Shown here: in pieces, positions 5,990 through 13,477 of the stretch
Position numbering within the stretch: the first letter of the stretch is position 1
Layout of the letters: each line of letters starts with the position of its first letter
NCBI GenBank assembly: GCA_036273675.1
Contig: DASUHD010000095.1
Location: 1-19,320, forward strand
Direction of reading: 5' to 3'
Source of the DNA: DAHUXT01 sp036273675
Lineage (GTDB): Bacteria > Chloroflexota > Ktedonobacteria > Ktedonobacterales > JADMIN01
Length of the DNA stretch: 19,320 nucleotides
Program-made: the position numbers and the translations under genes
The notes under the pieces: model-generated
What the model saw: the letters and a program-made list of their open reading frames with translations, nothing else
Database searches by the model: none
What the model was told of the DNA's origin: nothing

Positions 5990-7522
5990 ATGGCCCAGCC
6001 ATCTGACGCAGCGCTCGCCTACGCAGACGAGCATCGTGACGCATTCCTCGAAGACCTCAAGGCATTGCTTCGTATCCCCAGTATCAGCACGCTGCCGGAG
6101 CACGCGAAAGACGTGCAGCGTGCGGCCCAGTTTGTCGCCGATCAGCTCACCGCGATTGGGCTGAAGAAGGTCAAAGTCATCAAGACGGCGGGGCATCCGC
6201 TCGTCTTTGGCGAGTGGCTCGACGCGCCCGAGAGGCCGACGGTGCTGGTCTATGGCCACTACGATGTGCAGCCGGTTGACCCGATAGACGAGTGGAAGAG
6301 CAATCCCTTCGAGCCGGAGGTGCGCGACGACAACCTCTACGCGCGTGGCGCGGTGGACGACAAGGGGCAGATGCTCGGCCTCGTCAAGGCGCTAGAGTCG
6401 ATCTCACGCACCAGCGGCGGCAAGTTTCCGGTCAATCTGAAGGTGCTAATCGAGGGCGAGGAGGAGTATGGCGGTGAGGCCATCGAGGCGTATGTGCGCA
6501 AGCATCCCAAAGAGCTTACCTGTGATGTGGCGCTGGTCGCCGATACTGGCATGCCCGCGCCTGGTGTCCCCTCGCTCGTCTACGGATTACGGGGCATCGT
6601 CTACACCGAGATCGAGGCGCGAGGCGCGAAGCAGGATTTACACTCTGGCGCATACGGCGGTGTCGCGCCCAATCCCATCCACGCGCTGGCGATTGTGCTT
6701 GCGGAGCTGAAGGGCCGCGATGGCCACATCACCATCCCCCAACTCTACAAAAAGCTGAAACCAATCAGCGACGACGAGCGGGCGCTCTGGAAGCGCAACC
6801 CGGTGAATGTCGCCGCCCAGCTCAAGCACGATATGGGCGTGAGCGTGCTGCCCGGCGAACAGGACTACGAACCTGTCGAGCGGCTCGGCTTCCGCCCGAC
6901 GCTGGAGGTGCATGGCATCGTCGGCGGATTCGTTGGCGAGGGCGCGAAGACAGTCATCCCGGCTGCGGCCAAAGCCAAGGTGAGCCTGCGGCTGCCCCCC
7001 GAGCTTGACCCTGAAGAGGTGCTCGGTCTACTCAAGAAGCGCGTCGCCGAACTCTGCCCGCCCGGCGTCAAGATGACAGTGCAAGATGTGCATGGCGGCC
7101 GTGGCGTGCTGGTGCCGCTCGATAGCGTCTATATTCGCGCGGCGGAGCAGGCGCTCGAGCAGGAGTGGGGACGCCCGCCGGTCTTCGAGCGTGAGGGTGG
7201 CTCGATTCCCGTTGGCGCGCTCTTCGACAGCGAACTGCATGTGCCGGTCATCTTCATGGGTACGGGCCTGCCTGACGACAACATCCACGCGCCTAATGAG
7301 AAATACCATGTGCCGAACTACTACCATCTAATCCGGCAGGCGATTCGCTTCTTGACGATTATCGGCAACGATCCGGCCGTGCTGGCGCGCCCGGCGACCA
7401 TGAACGCGCGGGCCAAAGCGGCCAGCAACGGCAAGAAAGCCGAGAAGGTTGGTGCGAAGCCGTCCACTGGTAAGAAGTCTGCGACTAAGAGCACGGCTAA
7501 GAGTGGTGGCAAGAAGGGGTAG
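5990..7522 (+). CDS. M20 family metallopeptidase (carnosinase-like dipeptidase) with Lys-rich tail
   Basis: Cytosolic di-zinc exopeptidase of the M20/CNDP group, expected to hydrolyse dipeptides or related amides. Metal and catalytic motifs are present in order: YGHYDVQP (His90, Asp92), RGAVDDKG (bridging Asp123), EGEEEYGG (general base Glu158, metal Glu159), VADTGMP (Asp185) and a late HAPNEKYH. The dimerisation or 'lid' domain lies between about residues 205 and 370. The body matches the usual length of about 460 residues. It is extended by a C-terminal tail of about 38 residues with eleven Lys, rich in Ala, Ser, Thr and Gly, resembling the tails of histone H1 or some mycobacterial and actinobacterial HU proteins; this is unusual for the family. 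ATG 5990 is preceded by GGTGGAG. The aldolase gene begins seven bases after the stop, so the two are probably co-transcribed. Confidence 0.92.
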   Translation: MAQPSDAALAYADEHRDAFLEDLKALLRIPSISTLPEHAKDVQRAAQFVADQLTAIGLKKVKVIKTAGHPLVFGEWLDAPERPTVLVYGHYDVQPVDPIDEWKSNPFEPEVRDDNLYARGAVDDKGQMLGLVKALESISRTSGGKFPVNLKVLIEGEEEYGGEAIEAYVRKHPKELTCDVALVADTGMPAPGVPSLVYGLRGIVYTEIEARGAKQDLHSGAYGGVAPNPIHALAIVLAELKGRDGHITIPQLYKKLKPISDDERALWKRNPVNVAAQLKHDMGVSVLPGEQDYEPVERLGFRPTLEVHGIVGGFVGEGAKTVIPAAAKAKVSLRLPPELDPEEVLGLLKKRVAELCPPGVKMTVQDVHGGRGVLVPLDSVYIRAAEQALEQEWGRPPVFEREGGSIPVGALFDSELHVPVIFMGTGLPDDNIHAPNEKYHVPNYYHLIRQAIRFLTIIGNDPAVLARPATMNARAKAASNGKKAEKVGAKPSTGKKSATKSTAKSGGKKG

Positions 7523-7529
7523 GGACGAG

Positions 7530-8450
7530 ATGAGCACAACACCGACCATCGCTGGCATCTATCCTCCAGTGCCGACGTTCTTCGACAACGACGAAGACCT
7601 CGACCTGGCGACACTGCGCGAACATCTGAAGCGGCTGAAGGCGGCGGGGATCGCCAATATCGTCGCGCTCGGCTCAAACGGCGAGGCGGTACACCTCGAC
7701 CCCGACGAGCGGCGGCAGGTGATCGCGACGGTGCGCGAGACGATGGGCGCGGAGACGCAGGTGCTGGCGGGGGTCGGTGAGAATTCGACGCGGGCCACAC
7801 TCGCGCTCTGCCGACTGGCGGCGGAGGCTGGCGCTGATGTGGCGTTGGCGCTGCCGCCGCACCACTACCGTCCGAAGATGGATGGCTTTGCCCTGCGGGC
7901 GCACTATCTGGCGGTGGCCGATGGGAGTCCGCTGCCCGTGATGATCTACAATATGCCCGCCAATGCCGCTGGGATTGATCTGGACGCTGAAACGGTGATC
8001 GCGCTCTCTGTGCATCCCAACATCATCGGCCTCAAAGATAGCTCAGGCAACGTCGCCAAGATGGCGCAGGTGGTCGCCGAGGCGCGCGACGGATTTGTCG
8101 TGCTAGCGGGTAGCGCCGGGTTTCTCCTGCCAGCGCTGGCGGTCGGCGCCCGCGGGGCCATCGCGGCGCTCGCCAATATCGCTCCGCGCGAGTGCCTGCG
8201 GCTGGTCGATCTCTGGCAGGCGGGCAAGCTAGAGGAGGCATGTGCGCTACAGGCGCGGCTGATCCCTGTCAATACTGCCGTCACGTCAGGCTATGGAGTT
8301 GCGGGCCTCAAGGGCGCGCTCGAGTTCGTGGCGCACTATGGTGGCGCGCCACGCCGTCCGCTGCCGCCGCTGAATGACGGCGAGCGCACACGCCTACGCG
8401 GTTTGCTCGCCGAGGCGGACCTGCTTCACGGGCTTCGGCCAGTGTCGTAG
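7530..8450 (+). CDS. DapA-family class I aldolase, 4-hydroxy-2-oxoglutarate aldolase (HOGA1)-like
   Basis: TIM-barrel Schiff-base lyase of the DHDPS/N-acetylneuraminate lyase family, 306 residues. The Schiff-base Lys is Lys169 in IIGLKDSSG, the catalytic Tyr is Tyr140 in VMIYNMPAN, and the oxo-acid binding loop is GSNGE (48-52). GSNGE in place of the GTTGE of true DapA, plus VLAGSAGFLLPALAVGARG, ALANI, and the C-terminal NTAVTSGYGVAGLKG and YYGG/HYGGAPRRPL-type ending, recall mammalian HOGA1, which splits 4-hydroxy-2-oxoglutarate into pyruvate and glyoxylate in hydroxyproline breakdown. The exact substrate remains inferred. The ATG at 7530 is preceded by AGGGGTAGGG. An ORF extension back to 7449 exists inside the peptidase gene and is rejected on that ribosome-binding site. 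The gene converges on the next one with only 15 bases between stops and no visible terminator. Confidence 0.9.
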   Translation: MSTTPTIAGIYPPVPTFFDNDEDLDLATLREHLKRLKAAGIANIVALGSNGEAVHLDPDERRQVIATVRETMGAETQVLAGVGENSTRATLALCRLAAEAGADVALALPPHHYRPKMDGFALRAHYLAVADGSPLPVMIYNMPANAAGIDLDAETVIALSVHPNIIGLKDSSGNVAKMAQVVAEARDGFVVLAGSAGFLLPALAVGARGAIAALANIAPRECLRLVDLWQAGKLEEACALQARLIPVNTAVTSGYGVAGLKGALEFVAHYGGAPRRPLPPLNDGERTRLRGLLAEADLLHGLRPVS

Positions 8451-8465
8451 CAACTCCCGGGCCGA

Positions 8466-9215
8466 CTAGGCTCCGGGGCTGGCGGGCTGATTCCCCAGGC
8501 GCAGGGTGATGGCGTAGGCCAGTCTTCCGCTGGCGCCCTCGATATAGTAGATTTGGACGCAGAATGTCCCGGCGGTGACGAGCTGGCTCTGGGTGTCGGT
8601 AAATGCACTCTCAGGGATCGTATGGGCCAGCACGGCGCTGTGGCCAAGCTGGAAGATGCCCACCTCCTGGTTGGAGCCATTGGTGATAGGCGCAGCGGAG
8701 TCGTAGGTCGCGTCGGGCGGCGCGAAGTGCGGCGTAATCACCTGTAGATTCGTCACATCGAACGGCGTATTTTGCGGTGGGGTGACAACCACGCCAACCA
8801 CATAGCTCCTGGTGCTATCCAGCTCGATGGTAATGCCACCGATTGGCCCAGCCCCTTTGTAGTCCACAGTGGGTAGGTTGTTGCCGCTATCAACGCCGGT
8901 ACCTGTTGGCTTGCCGTAGACGGCGGTGAATCCCGCCTCGGTGCCGCCGACGGTAGCCAGGTTGACAGGTTTCGTCGGCAGCGGTGTAGCCGTCGGGCCA
9001 AGAGTCTGTGTCGGGCCAACGGGAGTCGCGGTCTGCCGAGGTGTCGCGGTTGCCTGGGCAGTCGCGTTGGCCGATGCGCCGCCGCGCGTCGTGAGGAGCG
9101 AGACGCTACCCACAATCAACGCAACAAGCACGACACCGGATACGAGAAGGATGATTTGATTGCGGCGGCTCGCGCTCCAGAAGGCACGCAGACGCTCTAG
9201 CCAGTCTTGCATCAT
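8466..9215 (-). CDS. Membrane-anchored extracytoplasmic protein with Thr/Pro linker, hypothetical
   Basis: About 249 residues: a short cytoplasmic N-terminus (MMQDWLERLRAFWSASRRN), one transmembrane helix (IILLVSGVVLVALIVGSVSLL), a low-complexity Ala/Thr/Pro/Gln linker (ATAQATATPRQTATP and on), then a globular domain of about 165 residues exposed outside. Nothing in the globular part is a family I can name. It has alternating beta-like stretches (VNLATVGGTEAGFTAVYGKP, SYVVGVVVTPP, LAYAITLRLGN) and one Cys. The Thr/Pro linker style is common in Chloroflexota. ATG 9215 is chosen over an ATG at 9281 because a good promoter overlaps the latter; GGAAGGA lies about 13 bases upstream of 9215. Confidence 0.75.
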   Translation of the reverse strand: MMQDWLERLRAFWSASRRNQIILLVSGVVLVALIVGSVSLLTTRGGASANATAQATATPRQTATPVGPTQTLGPTATPLPTKPVNLATVGGTEAGFTAVYGKPTGTGVDSGNNLPTVDYKGAGPIGGITIELDSTRSYVVGVVVTPPQNTPFDVTNLQVITPHFAPPDATYDSAAPITNGSNQEVGIFQLGHSAVLAHTIPESAFTDTQSQLVTAGTFCVQIYYIEGASGRLAYAITLRLGNQPASPGA

Positions 9216-9279
9216 CGGAGAATGTTCGTCCTTCCGGGAGCGGGCGGGAGGTTCAGAGTACGCGCCGCCTTCGCGCGTC

Positions 9280-9309
9280 ATTGTAGCGGATGAGGTTGAC
9301 TAAGGGCAA
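9280..9309 (-). promoter_or_regulatory. Predicted promoter of the membrane-anchored protein gene
   Basis: Minus strand: -35 TTGCCC (9309-9304), an 18-base spacer, -10 TACAAT (9285-9280). It predicts a start near 9273 and a leader of about 58 bases. It also rules out the upstream ATG at 9281 as the translation start. Confidence 0.48.
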
Positions 9310-9345
9310 GTTCATAGGGCGCTTTGCATGTGGACAACATCATGG

Positions 9346-9365
9346 AGCGTTTCACGTGAAACGCT
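9346..9365. other. parS-like palindrome, copy 3 (longest)
   Basis: Perfect 20-bp palindrome with the shared core GTTTCACGTGAAAC at 9349-9362, extended by AGC/GCT on the two sides. It lies in the 235-base gap between the start of the membrane-anchored protein gene and the 3' end of the DUF2252 gene, about 36 bases upstream of the predicted -35 box at 9304-9309. Confidence 0.75.
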
Positions 9366-9450
9366 GATCGCATGAGGAAGATGGCACGCAGAGCGCCAGC
9401 AGGCCGCAGGGCGGGGTCAGGGGGAGAGGGCCGGGTTAGCTAAATGGATG

Positions 9451-10896
9451 TTACACGCCAGTCTGTGCCTTGACGCGCCCTTCCTGGATGGCTGCAAGGA
9501 GACGCGCATGGTCGTGTTCGGTCTGGTCCGCGTAGGCGTCCGCGAACGCGGCGATGGCCTGGTCGAAGATATCACGACGCCCCAGGTAGCCGCTGATCTT
9601 CGCCGGATCACTCGTTCGCGCATGTGCCCGTGCCAGGGTGGCTCCGCAAAGCCCAACGTAGAGGACAAACACTTTGGGGTGCATGCTGTCGATCTCCGCC
9701 GAGAATTTCATATCCCGCAATTGCCGCGAGTAGTAATCTCGTCCATCCATCGTCGACCAGCCCAGCAGAATGTCGCTGGCCGCCTGCATCAGACGCTGGC
9801 CCACCACCACCCGCTGACCATGGTTCTGATACAGACTCGGACCCAGATACGGCTCGAGGACCGAGGCCGACGCCTCCTTGATCTGAATGAACAGTGGATC
9901 ATCGCCTTCCGCTCCGCCTAATGCCAACACGACGGCGCAGCGCGTGCCGACGCTTCCCACCCCGACAACTTTCTGGGCGAGGTCAACAACACGATAGCGG
10001 CCGACTAACATGCGCAGTTCGTCTGGCAGGGACGCCAGATATTCGCGGACAAACGCATGCCATTGATCCGCGTCCAGGCTCTCTAGATCGGGATCCAGCG
10101 GGTCGAAATGTGAGATGAGCGGCGGCTCATCCTTGATGCGGTACTGGTTCCCGACTTCTTCGGCCAGCTTGGGGAAGGTATCCAGATTGGTATGCTTCGT
10201 TGCTATGGTTGCCGCTCGTTTCATCCGCCGTTCGATGCGTGTCTCTGTATGGCCGCGTAAATTGGCGTTACGCAGCGCCGCGAGAAGCGTGTCCATTTCG
10301 ACGCGGGCATACCACACCTGAAGATGCGTCATCTGTGCGAACCGTTGCATGCCTTCGCGGTAGTTGCGCACGCAACTGAGCAGGGCCTGTTTGCGTATTG
10401 CGTTGCTGTAGCCGTTCTGCCGTCCGACCAGGACGACGCTGACGGCTAGCCGCTTGAGATCCCACTCCCACGGTCCGATGTGCGTCTCATCGAAGTCATT
10501 CACGTCGAAGACCAGCCGACGATCTGGGGCGGCGTATGCGCCGAAATTGCTGATATGCGCATCACCGCAGAGGTGCGCCATGATGCCTGAAGTGGGAGTG
10601 GCTGCCAGGTCATTCGCCATGATATTGGCGGAGCCTCGATAGAACGCAAACGGTGACAACGCCATTCGCCCAAATCGGATAGGCACCAGTTGTTTCAACC
10701 GCGACTTATTCTCTTCTTCCAGCAGGCTGATCGGGTCGGGTCGTTTCGCATCGGGCGTCCATTCGGCGTGGCTCGTGCGCGGAGTCCGTGTGCGGAGCGC
10801 TTTCCCAGCGGCATAGCTCGCCGTCTTCGACGTCAGGCTTCGATCCCAGGTATACGATTCAGCCTCATCAGGGCGCATGGTGACTATCGTGGTCAT
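9451..10896 (-). CDS. DUF2252 family protein
   Basis: 481-residue soluble protein of the DUF2252 family, whose fold is thought to be related to protein kinases/aminoglycoside phosphotransferases; its activity is not established. Conserved family blocks are plain: PFAFYRGSA (82-90), GDAHISNFG (111-119), FDVNDFDET (130-138) followed by GPWEWDLKRL, and VVGVGSVGTRC further on. GDAHISNFG and FDVNDFDE resemble the catalytic-loop and metal-binding motifs of kinase-like enzymes, so phosphotransfer is conceivable. Length is normal for the family. ATG 10896 has GGAGGGAG 11 or so bases upstream. An in-frame ATG at residue 7 is an alternative. The gene appears to be transcribed alone; the 488-base region upstream separates it from the divergent two-component genes. 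Confidence 0.92.
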   Translation of the reverse strand: MTTIVTMRPDEAESYTWDRSLTSKTASYAAGKALRTRTPRTSHAEWTPDAKRPDPISLLEEENKSRLKQLVPIRFGRMALSPFAFYRGSANIMANDLAATPTSGIMAHLCGDAHISNFGAYAAPDRRLVFDVNDFDETHIGPWEWDLKRLAVSVVLVGRQNGYSNAIRKQALLSCVRNYREGMQRFAQMTHLQVWYARVEMDTLLAALRNANLRGHTETRIERRMKRAATIATKHTNLDTFPKLAEEVGNQYRIKDEPPLISHFDPLDPDLESLDADQWHAFVREYLASLPDELRMLVGRYRVVDLAQKVVGVGSVGTRCAVVLALGGAEGDDPLFIQIKEASASVLEPYLGPSLYQNHGQRVVVGQRLMQAASDILLGWSTMDGRDYYSRQLRDMKFSAEIDSMHPKVFVLYVGLCGATLARAHARTSDPAKISGYLGRRDIFDQAIAAFADAYADQTEHDHARLLAAIQEGRVKAQTGV

Positions 10897-11384
10897 GAGA
10901 TGTCATCTCCCTCCACATCGGATGCGAATGTCCAACCGGCCGTGGCGCCGCGTTGGCAGCCAGCGTGTATCCCATGTGACGAGACGGCACAGTCTGCTGG
11001 TTGGCCTGAAGGCGGCGACCAGCGCATTCGCAGGGTATGTGAATCTGCGTCATTAGAGTAACCCGTTTAGCCGCGCAGGGCCTAATCCCGAAGGCGAGTT
11101 TGTGAGGAGCGTTTCGGCCTTACCCGATGGAGCATTCAGAACTGGCCACAGGCCGAGAGATTGCCTTCATCCCGTATGCCCACACGCGTCGCATCGTGTG
11201 CCGACTCAATCAGCCTGAAATCCGGTACTATTGCCGATGTTATGTCTTCTGTCGCCGTGCTAGACTCTCCGTAGTTGCGACCATCGGCGCCGCTGTTCAG
11301 GTATGAACGCTTTTATGGCGCATCGCATGACAGAAGTGTGATACCCGATTCTATGGCCAAATTGGCACGGCAAGAGGCCTCGTC
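10897..11384. other. Intergenic region between divergent DUF2252 and receiver genes
   Basis: 488 bases with no convincing ORF on either strand. It must hold the two divergent promoters, but no pair of boxes stands out. The best plus-strand candidates (ATGACA at 11327, or TATGAA at 11302) have poor partners. A short palindromic stretch GCCAAATTGGC at 11356-11366 lies about 20 bases before the receiver gene start and could be an operator. Nothing else structured was seen. Confidence 0.5.
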
Positions 11385-11954
11385 ATGGCAAATATGCTGA
11401 TGAGCATCACATCCACCGTCACCGACGCGATCCAATCTGAAGCGATCATCGACCGCTCGGTGTCCTCGACTCCTGCCAGCAACGGCGACCCCGATCTTTC
11501 CGGAGCGCCATCCCCAAACATGGTCGCGGGATCCACAAAAGCATCTGACTGGCACATTCTTATCGTGGATGACGAACCCGACATACGGAAGATGCTTCGA
11601 GACCTGCTGCAATTTGAAGGATATACGGTCAGTGATGCCGCCGATGGGGTGTTTGGCCTCGACCACCTGCGCGCCAGCCCACGCCCGCTGATTGTGCTGC
11701 TGGACTACAAGATGCCGCGCATGAATGGTGAGGAGTTGCTTCAGGCTGTCATGGCGGATCCGCAACTTGCAACTCGCCACGCCTTCATCTTCGTTACCGC
11801 GAATCTCCCGTCGTTCTCGCCCGCGCTCCATCAACTGCTCGCTGACGCCGCGATCGCGGTGATCCAGAAGCCATTCCAGATCGCGGTGATCCTGGATGAG
11901 GTCGAGCATGCGATCGCCCGCCTGTCGGCGTCGCAGGGTCCGCCAGCGCCGTAG
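11385..11954 (+). CDS. Single-domain response regulator (receiver protein)
   Basis: 189-residue receiver protein that would accept phosphate from a histidine kinase; there is no DNA-binding or enzymatic output domain. Residues 1-55 are low-complexity and probably disordered (Ser, Thr, Pro rich). The REC domain follows: acidic pair Asp62/Asp63 in ILIVDDEPD, phosphoacceptor Asp107 in VLLDYKMPRMNG, Thr138 in FVTAN, and Lys162 in VIQKPF, the full set needed for phosphorylation. ATG 11385 has AGAGG nearby. The frame contains another ATG at residues 4 and 6. The kinase gene begins 20 bases after the stop, so the pair is probably one operon and the kinase the likely partner. How the signal is passed on is not visible here. 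Confidence 0.92.
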   Translation: MANMLMSITSTVTDAIQSEAIIDRSVSSTPASNGDPDLSGAPSPNMVAGSTKASDWHILIVDDEPDIRKMLRDLLQFEGYTVSDAADGVFGLDHLRASPRPLIVLLDYKMPRMNGEELLQAVMADPQLATRHAFIFVTANLPSFSPALHQLLADAAIAVIQKPFQIAVILDEVEHAIARLSASQGPPAP

Positions 11955-11974
11955 CGAGAGGCGGGAGGCGGGGT

Positions 11975-13468
11975 ATGACTCGAATGCGGGACGCATTGCA
12001 GCGGTTGCGCGCAACCCTAAGCGCCAACTTTGCACGCGTCACCGGGAAGCAGGCGCTCCCCCTCCGGCTTCATCGCGGACTGTGGCTCGCGCTGGTCTTC
12101 GCGCCATTGCTCCTCGGTATCCTCGTAAATGGCTACCTTGCGATGCACAGCCTCAATACCCTGACGGCGAGTGAGCGTCTCGTCTCGCACTCACATGCTA
12201 TCCTTGCGCAGATCCGTGCGGTGGAGTCGCAGTTGGTTGACGCCGAGAGCGCGCAACGGGGCTACCTGCTCACTGGTGATGCGTCATATCTCGCGGCGTA
12301 TATCACCGCGCGCGCCTCACTGGCCACCGAGCTTGCCCAACTCCGAACGTTGACAGCGAAGGACACTGCGCAGCATCGCCGACTCGCCGAACTCGAACCT
12401 CCGCTCACGCCACTTTTTGATGAGTGGCAACGTGCCATTGATCTGCGCGCGCAACAGCGGATCGCCGAGTCCATCGCCGTCACAAGCGCGGATACGGTTC
12501 AGCAGGCAATGGCGTCCACCCGGGTGCGGCTTGCGGAGATGGGTAGGACAGAGGAAAATCTGCGGGATAGTCGGCTGCGTGTGGCAGGCAGCAGCCTTAA
12601 CGAGGCGCAGGCGACGATGCTTGTCGCCTCAATCGCCGATGTGGTGCTCGTGTTGATACTTTTCCTGCTAGTATGGCGCGCCTTCGCCGCGCGTGAGCGA
12701 CACCTGCGCGAGGAGCAGTCCGCGCGCGCAACGGCCGAGGCAGCGGTCGCGTTACGCGACGACTTCCTCTCGATCGCCTCCCACGAGTTACGCACACCTG
12801 TGGCCGTTCTCCTGGGCAATGCACAACTCCTCGAACGCGTCCTCCTCTCCAGAGTGAAGCAGGATACGCAGGTGCGGCAGAGCTTCGCCGCCATCGAGCG
12901 TCAGCTCACGCGCATCCAGGCGCTCATCGCCACGATGCTGGATGTCTCACGCATCGAGCGGGGACACCTGAAGATCGCGCATGATCCGCTCGACCTCGTC
13001 GCGCTGGTCCAAGTCGTCGTCGATGAGATGCGCACGACGGCACAGGCGCACCCCATCGAGCTGGTGGTTCCCACCGATCCGCCACTGGACGTGTTCGTCT
13101 ACGGCGACGCGCTGCGTCTGGAACAGGTGATGTTCAACCTGCTGCAGAACGCGATCAAGTACAGCCCCGACGGTGGCCCCATCCAGGTGAAGGTGGCGCG
13201 CACGAGCGATTGGGCCTCGGTCGTCGTCACCGATCATGGTCTGGGAATTGCCGCGGAGGCGCTACCGCATCTGTTCGAGCGGTTCTATCGGGCGCCTGCG
13301 GTCCGGTCCGAGCACATTAGCGGCCTCGGAATCGGCCTCTTCATCGTGCATGAGATTGTGACGTTGCATGGCGGCGAGGTGTCCGTCGTGAGCGAGCAGG
13401 GCGCCGGAACGAACGTCACCGTCCGCCTTCCGCTGGCCGCGCCTGTTGTATCTGAGCCGCCGTCCTGA
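11975..13468 (+). CDS. CHASE3-domain sensor histidine kinase
   Basis: 497-residue membrane sensor kinase. TM1 lies at about residues 33-56. It is followed by an extracytoplasmic CHASE3-type domain (about 60-205, with the typical VESQLVDAESAQRGYLLTGD), TM2 (about 214-236), a short coiled linker, HisKA with the phosphorylated His270 in SIASHELRTPV, and HATPase_c. The N box is FNLLQNAIKYSP (387-398), G1 is TDHGLGI (419-425), the F box is LFERFYRAP and G2 is GLGIGLF (450-456). All catalytic elements are intact. CHASE3 ligands are generally unknown. ATG 11975 is preceded by GGGAGG. There is no HAMP domain, as is usual with CHASE3 kinases of this build. The receiver gene immediately upstream is the natural partner. 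Its stop is nine bases from that of the convergent MFS gene. Confidence 0.94.
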   Translation: MTRMRDALQRLRATLSANFARVTGKQALPLRLHRGLWLALVFAPLLLGILVNGYLAMHSLNTLTASERLVSHSHAILAQIRAVESQLVDAESAQRGYLLTGDASYLAAYITARASLATELAQLRTLTAKDTAQHRRLAELEPPLTPLFDEWQRAIDLRAQQRIAESIAVTSADTVQQAMASTRVRLAEMGRTEENLRDSRLRVAGSSLNEAQATMLVASIADVVLVLILFLLVWRAFAARERHLREEQSARATAEAAVALRDDFLSIASHELRTPVAVLLGNAQLLERVLLSRVKQDTQVRQSFAAIERQLTRIQALIATMLDVSRIERGHLKIAHDPLDLVALVQVVVDEMRTTAQAHPIELVVPTDPPLDVFVYGDALRLEQVMFNLLQNAIKYSPDGGPIQVKVARTSDWASVVVTDHGLGIAAEALPHLFERFYRAPAVRSEHISGLGIGLFIVHEIVTLHGGEVSVVSEQGAGTNVTVRLPLAAPVVSEPPS

Positions 13469-13477
13469 ATTAGCGGC

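Noticed and set aside
5762..6259. 165-residue minus-strand ORF containing the parS-like site (read as FHVKR)
   Set aside because: Covers the promoter region and the start of the M20 peptidase on the other strand; no start signal and no protein-like pattern.
7449..7529. N-terminal extension of the aldolase into the peptidase gene
   Set aside because: The extension is Arg-rich shadow sequence of the Lys-rich tail; ATG 7530 has a good ribosome-binding site and matches the family's start.
11313..12035. 240-residue minus-strand ORF
   Set aside because: Opposite the receiver gene, whose catalytic residues are all intact.
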